This document shows, in pieces, positions 59,549 to 64,000 of a stretch of 64,000 bases of DNA. Source of the stretch: Ditylenchus dipsaci (lineage: Eukaryota; Nematoda; Chromadorea; Rhabditida; Anguinidae); the NCBI GenBank assembly GCA_004194705.1, contig SADC01001325.1, positions 62,001 through 126,000 on the forward strand, written 5' to 3'. Position 1 is the first letter of the stretch; every line of letters begins with the position of its first letter. The translations under genes and the position numbers were made by a program. The notes below the pieces were generated by a model that worked only from the letters and a program-made list of their open reading frames with translations, did not search any database and was not told the origin of the DNA.

Positions 59549-60315
59549 TAGGGTTGATCAATGCAAATATTTGCGCAAATATTTGTGCAAATATTCGCGC
59601 AAATATTTGCAAATATTTGTTGAAATCTTTGCGATTAACAAAAATGTGCAAATATTTGAAAATTTCATTTTAAGAGAAAATGGATGGATGTTCATGTCAA
59701 ACGGTGGTAATTAGTATAAATCTTGACCATTTTCGGTACAAATTCCTTGCTTCATCTTATTCTGTCACAGAAACAGTTGTATTTTTCTTTGGTTCAGTAG
59801 CAAAATGCCTGGAAAAGCAAAGCACTGGTCGTGGCAATTTTTCGTTTCAACTAAAGACGTCATCGAAGGAAAGAAGAAGATCAAGGCCCCCTGTAAGTTC
59901 TATCTTGTGTTTTTTATGTTTTCAGACTCGAAGTGGAGATGGCCTCGAAGCTGACGTTCATCAAGCACAATCTGATGCTGGAGCATGCGGATTTCTTCAA
60001 TAAATCAAGCCGGAGGGATGCATCGGTGGAAGAAGAAGAATTTGGAGTGGAAAAACAAGAAGAAAACGCCAATGAGGACTGTGGGTTGTCAGATGATGAT
60101 ATTTTGTTCGAGGATGATTAGTTTGTTAGTTGGATGTTAAGAATAAAACTTGAATTTGATAAGTATTGAGCGTAGGTGTGGTATTTTGCATAAATCTCAC
60201 GGTATTTGAAATCATGCAAATATTTGCGAAATATTTGCAAATATTTAAATATTTGCGCAAAAATTTGCGCAAATATTCGCACGATTCCAAATATTTGCAA
60301 ATTTGTCCAACCCTA
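59549..60315. mobile_element. Mini-hAT, GCAAATATTTGC words
   Basis: Ends TAGGGTTGATCAATGCAAAT and ...AAATTTGTCCAACCCTA with an exact 8-bp duplication GTTTAAAC (59541-59548, 60316-60323). Both arms repeat GCAAATATTTGCGC. 767 bp, with a two-exon gene inside. Confidence 0.92.
59805..60121 (+). CDS. Truncated hAT protein: BED start plus C-terminus
   Basis: Exon 1 from ATG 59805 reads MPGKAKHWSWQFFVSTKDVI, then EGKKKIKAPC, the first part of a BED finger. A GT at 59892 and AG at 59925 define a 34-nt intron-like gap, after which EMASKLTFIKHNLMLEHADF runs to an acidic tail (VEEEEFGVEKQEEN, DDDILFEDD) and TAG at 60119-60121; this resembles the last segment of hAT transposases (K-xFIxxNLxLL). The two exons are not in the same frame by the simplest splice, so the join is uncertain. 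The region between, which would hold the catalytic domain, is deleted. AATAAA at about 60142. Confidence 0.6.
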
Positions 60316-60491
60316 GTTTAAACGATTTTTTTAGGTTTTTTGAACAGTAAGACAGTGTAGGCAAAATGGCTTAGGGGTCTATAATTAGAGAGGGGTCTAT
60401 AATTTTTCGACCCCCCCCCCCCTCGAGGGGGTCTATAATTAGAGAGGAGTCTATAATTAGAGAGTGGTCTATAATTAGAGCGGATACGGTA

Positions 60492-61204
60492 TACTGACTT
60501 TTTGGTAAATATTTTGGTCATATTTTGACTATTTATGCTTAAAAATTTTTGATATCAAACATCTATGCTGAATTTTTGTTATCTTCTTATTTTAACGTAG
60601 TCTTTTAGCTGAATCACCTTGATACCTATAAGCAAAAATTTATTTTCGGTCAAACTCTGTTTTAGGAAAACAGTGGTCCTCGTCTGAAAAACGCATCTTT
60701 ACAAAATTTGACAAAGTACAAAGTTTGTGCGGCGTTACAGCTTTAACTCAGCATGATAGTTTAAAATAAAAATAAGTTCTGTCTTCATTCACCCGTCCCA
60801 GATTTTCATGTGGCGAAAATGACAAAACCTAAATCCTTTTTCAAAGTAATCTTTTTTACTTGCAAGCCACTCAATAGCCAATTTTTAGGGCATATTTTGT
60901 CAATTTTTTTAGCATATTTCGCGATTTTCAGGGCATATTTCGCTGTTTTAGGGTATATTTTATGCGCATATTTCTCATTTTTGAAAGCATATGAATCCGG
61001 TCCTTATTGATGAGTAAAGAAAATTATGCTTTGCTCGAAATAGTTTCTCGTTATAACTTTTGTGTAATGGAATGAAATAAAGACTATCATTTACAGATAA
61101 TTAAGATAGAATTGTAGTTAAATAATTAGTTAGAAGAACACTATAGTGTGAGGCTTGAAAAGTAGGTGAGGGTAGTATCAGCGATATGGCGTGGTAGGTG
61201 TAGA
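60492..61204. other. No gene; GCATATTTCGCG words
   Basis: Positions 60885-60990 repeat GGCATATTTCGCGATTTT-like words, also seen at 58625-58665 on the other side of the pogo-like element. So the pogo-like element probably jumped into an older word-array element. Nothing else recognised. Confidence 0.45.
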
Positions 61205-62660
61205 GTACAGTAGGTAAGGTGGCACTTTTTAGCTAAAGGGTGGCACTTTTCAGCCATAAGGTGGCACTTTTCAACAAAAGGTGGCACTTTTCAGCCAAAA
61301 GGTAGCACATTTCAGCTTTATTGACTAAAACTCAAAAAAGGTGGCACTTTTCAGCCACAGGGTGGCACTTTTCAGCCAAAAGGTGGCACATTTCAACAAA
61401 AAGGTGGCACATTTTAACAAAAGGTGGCACTTTTCAGCCAAAAGGTGGCACTTTTCAACAAAAGATGGCAATTTTCAGCCAAAAGGTGGCACTTTTCAAC
61501 AAAAGATGGCAATTTTCAGCCAAAAGGTGGCACATTTCAACAAAAGGTGGCACTTTGCAGCCAAAAGGTGGCACTTTTCAACAAAAGGTGGCATTTTTCA
61601 GCAAAAGGTGGCACATTTCAACAAAAGGTGGCACATTTCAACAAAAGGTGGCACATTTCAACAAAAGGTGGCATATTTCAGCAAAAGGTGGCACATTTCA
61701 ACAAAAGGTGGCACTTTGCAGCCAAAAGGTGGCACTTTTCAACAAAAGGTGGCATTTTTCAGCAAAAGGTGGCACATTTCAACAAAAGGTGGCACATTTC
61801 AACAAAAGGTGGCACATTTCAACAAAAGGTGGCACTTTGCAGCCAAAAGGTGGCACTTTTCAACAAAAGGTGGCATTTTTCAGCAAAAGGTGGCACATTT
61901 CAACAAAAGGTGGCACATTTCAACAAAAGGTGGCACATTTCAACAAAAGGTGGCACTTTGCAGCCAAAAGGTGGCACTTTTCAACAAAAGTGCATTTTTC
62001 AGCAAAAGTTGGCATATTTCAACAAAAGGTGGCACATTTCAACAAAAGGTGGCATATTTCAGCAAAAGGTGGCACTTTTCAACAAAAGGTGGCACTTTGC
62101 AGCCAAAAGGTGGCACTTTTCAACAAAAGGTGGCATTTTTCAACAAAAGTTGGCATATTTCAACAAAAGGTGGCACATTTCAACAAAAGGTGGCACATTT
62201 CAACAAAAGGTGGCACTTTGCAGCCAAAAGGTGGCACTTTTCAACAAAAGGTGGCATTTTTCAGCAAAAGGTGGCACATTTCAACAAAAGGTGGCACATT
62301 TCAACAAAAGGTGGCACATTTCAACAAAAGGTGGCACTTTGCAGCCAAAAGGTGGCACTTTTCAACAAAAGGTGGCATTTTCAGCAAAAGGTGGCACATT
62401 TCAACAAAAGGTGGCACATTTCAACAAAAGGTGGCACATTTCAACAAAGGTGGCACTTTGCAGCCAAAAGGTGGCACTTTTCAACAAAAGGTGGCATTTT
62501 TCAGCAAAAGTTGGCATATTTCAACAAAAGGTGGCACATTTCAACAAAAGGTGGCATATTTCAGCAAAAGGTGGCACTTTTCAACAAAAGGTGCACTTTG
62601 CAGCCAAAAGGTGGCACTTTTCAACAAAAGGTGGCATTTTTCAACAAAAGGTGGCACATT
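61205..62660. repeat. 20-bp array with 120-bp higher-order repeat
   Basis: About 72 copies of AACAAAAGGTGGCACATTTC variants. The marker variant ACTTTGCAGCC recurs at 61560, 61721, 61842, 61963, 62102, 62223, 62344, 62463 and 62603, i.e. every 119-121 bp (six units) with occasional 139-161-bp intervals. Three frames are open for 430-470 codons because the unit has no stop; this is not evidence of a protein. Confidence 0.92.
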
Positions 62661-62664
62661 TCGG

Positions 62665-62905
62665 GTACAGTCCGTTTGACCGTCACCATTTTGACCGTCA
62701 CCAAATTGACCGTCAGGAATTTTGACCGTCGTTTATATTTGACCGTCGTTTAAATTTGACCGTCACCATTTTGACCGTCAGCATAATTTGACCGTCACCA
62801 TTTTGACCGTCAGCATAATTTGACCGTCACCATTTTGACCGTCAGCATAATTTGACCGTCGCCATTTTGACCGTCGTTTGAATGTGACCGTCGCTATTTT
62901 GTCTT
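62665..62905. repeat. GACCGTCACCATTTT array at MULE 5' end
   Basis: About 13 copies of TTTGACCGTCACCA/TTTGACCGTCAGCATAA directly upstream of the MULE gene, starting GGGTACAGTCCGTTTGACC. By analogy with the other elements this is the left arm of the MULE; the right arm is outside the window. Confidence 0.75.
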
Positions 62906-62969
62906 TGGTCTTGTTTAAGATATTTATTTCGTGAAGCTTTTACTCATTATTTCTTCTTCAGGCTACAAG

Positions 62970-64000
62970 ATGAACAACGATTTCGATAGCTACGATGAAG
63001 CGCAAAATATATCCGAGTCCGAGAATGGTGAAAGTAGTGATCTCGAAAGAGAAGATGTGCAAAGCGTGCTGCGAATCGAACCAGAAGTCGAGCTAAATGG
63101 GTCAATTCTACTCGTAGTGACAAAAGCAAGCCGGTCTATGAAGGAGCACTCTTCTCATTCGATGCATATTCCAAAGATGAAAAGCTTGCTTTTTATAAAT
63201 GCGATCAGTGGAAGTCTGGCTGCAAAATGCGTCTACATCTAGTCAAAGCAAGCAATAAGTTACGTTCCGTTTTGGGTTTCCATGTGGGTTATTCTGCTTC
63301 TCCTTGGCGTCCTATGAATGCTATGGTGCGTGATGAGCAAGTTCGACTAATTACAACATTCACTGATATGGTAACCTTTGCCGAATTTTATTATTTCCCG
63401 ACTTTACTATCAGTATTCAGGCGCCAAAGAAAGTAATCAGTCATACTACAGCCATTCTTTCTTCCGTTGAAAAGCGATTTCTTCCTCGAAAGGATCATGA
63501 GGCCGCTCGTCTAGGAAAAAGCGCACAAAATCTATGGGTCTACCACCTTCTCCGAGTAATATCGCGTTCGAAATTCCAGACGAATTGATGCAGTTCTCAG
63601 ATGGCAAGTTGTTTATTCTACACGACACTGGCGCTTTTGATCCAAAATTCTGCTATTAATTTTATTTATTACCCCGCAACAAATTTCAGAGAATTATCGT
63701 CTGTGGTGATGAAGGAATGATCCCTGCTTTCGCCCATATTAGAATGCTTTACGGGGATGGCACGTTCAAATGCTGTCCTTTACAAGATCGCCAAGGCTGG
63801 AGAGAAAAGAAGTTTTCACAAGTAATAGTCACTTTTTTACATCGTTTATCGCACGCAATACACTCATAATTCAGCTCTATGTGCTTGTTGCCGAAAGAGA
63901 AAGAACGGTCCAGGAAGAGAACGGGAGCGCAAAGGTCTACCGATTCTTTATTCCTATCTTTCATTGCCTGGTTCCCTCAATGGACAACGAAACGATGGAC
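62970..64000 (+). CDS. MULE transposase with FLYWCH finger (partial)
   Basis: Mutator-like transposase, running off the window. ATG 62970 starts an acidic leader (MNNDFDSYDEAQNISESENG). After a one-base slip near 63092 comes KPVYEGALFSFDAYSKDEKL, AFYKCDQWKSGCKMRLHL and GFHVGYSA, a FLYWCH zinc finger (Cys, Cys, His, with Tyr-Lys in the W position). An intron at 63371-63420 follows. Then KRFLPRKDHEAARLG, a second slip near 63535, LPPSPSNIAFEIPDELMQFS, RIIVCGDEGMIPAFAHIRML and YGDGTFKCCPL, where DGTF carries the first catalytic Asp of the MULE domain. After an intron (about 63820-63873) LYVLVAERERT matches the Q-L-Y step that follows. The rest of the DDE domain lies beyond 64000. Confidence 0.8.

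Larger units (their letters stand above)
58676..60489. mobile_element. pogo/Tigger-like element, split by hAT
   Basis: Ends CCGTATCCGCTCTAATTATA and its complement flanked by TA (58674-58675, 60490-60491); GGTCTATAATTAGAGAGG words and a poly-C/poly-G GTCTATAATTTTTC cap on each side. Contains a minus-strand transposase N-terminal region (58806-59402) and the nested hAT 59549-60315. There is no DDE catalytic region. Confidence 0.85.

Noticed and set aside
58437..62660. One large element bounded by AAATGTGCCACC / GGTGGCACATTT
   Set aside because: Ends are inverted but no target duplication matches, and the arms are very unequal (four words against about 72). Kept as two separate repeats.
61321..62753. 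Three overlapping frames of 430-470 codons on the plus strand
   Set aside because: They are translations of a 20-bp tandem repeat in all three frames. A stop-free unit gives this automatically; no start context, domain or non-repeat extension exists.

Overview
This is animal nuclear DNA. The host genes have many short introns (about 45-60 nt, GT-AG, often ending in TTTCAG or TTTTAG), and the rest is A+T-rich sequence packed with transposable elements. The small introns and the repeat content would fit a nematode or another small-genome invertebrate. I cannot name the organism from sequence alone.

Three host genes are clear. PKMYT1/Myt1-type cell-cycle kinase lies on the minus strand at 12364-13778. 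A vasa/DDX3-like DEAD-box RNA helicase lies on the minus strand at 19120-21818. Mitochondrial ferredoxin-2 lies on the plus strand at 51104-53328. They are unrelated in function and do not form an operon. The kinase and helicase need one or more single-base slips to stay in frame, and so do most transposon genes. This may reflect indels in a draft long-read assembly or real decay, so 'pseudogene' calls here are provisional.

Almost everything else is DNA transposons, many nested. I located both ends and a matching target-site duplication (TSD) for about twenty. They include hAT-type elements with 8-bp TSDs (6325-9648, 14444-15773, 17552-17734, 34435-37332, 38035-38234, 44132-47295, 45197-46409, 55278-57487, 59549-60315); an Ulp1-carrying element (38845-40210) and a GGTTATGGATAA-ended element (24901-27366), also with 8-bp TSDs; a fold-back family with poly-C/poly-G ends and 8-bp TSDs (26196-27090, 41567-42547, 44587-46825 and fragments); Mutator-like elements with 9-10-bp TSDs (27699-28701, 35145-37219, 35896-36297); PIF/Harbinger-like MITEs (9904-10520, 47474-47862); pogo/Tigger-like elements with TA TSDs; a piggyBac-like MITE (TTAA); an IS1595/ISXO2-type transposase gene; a FLYWCH/MULE transposase running off the right edge; and a 607-bp TRIM retrotransposon.

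The most striking feature is that many different TIR elements have arms built from one short, family-specific word repeated many times, often a palindrome (GGGTAATTACCC, TTTCGATTATCGAAA, GCAAATATTTGC, GGACGGCCGGC, ATGATATCAT, and others). Several of these elements carry genes that are not full transposases: a Ulp1/SENP-type SUMO protease, an RNase H1-like protein with an RS-rich tail, a BED-finger/C-terminal hAT mini-protein, and a pogo-like DNA-binding half-transposase.
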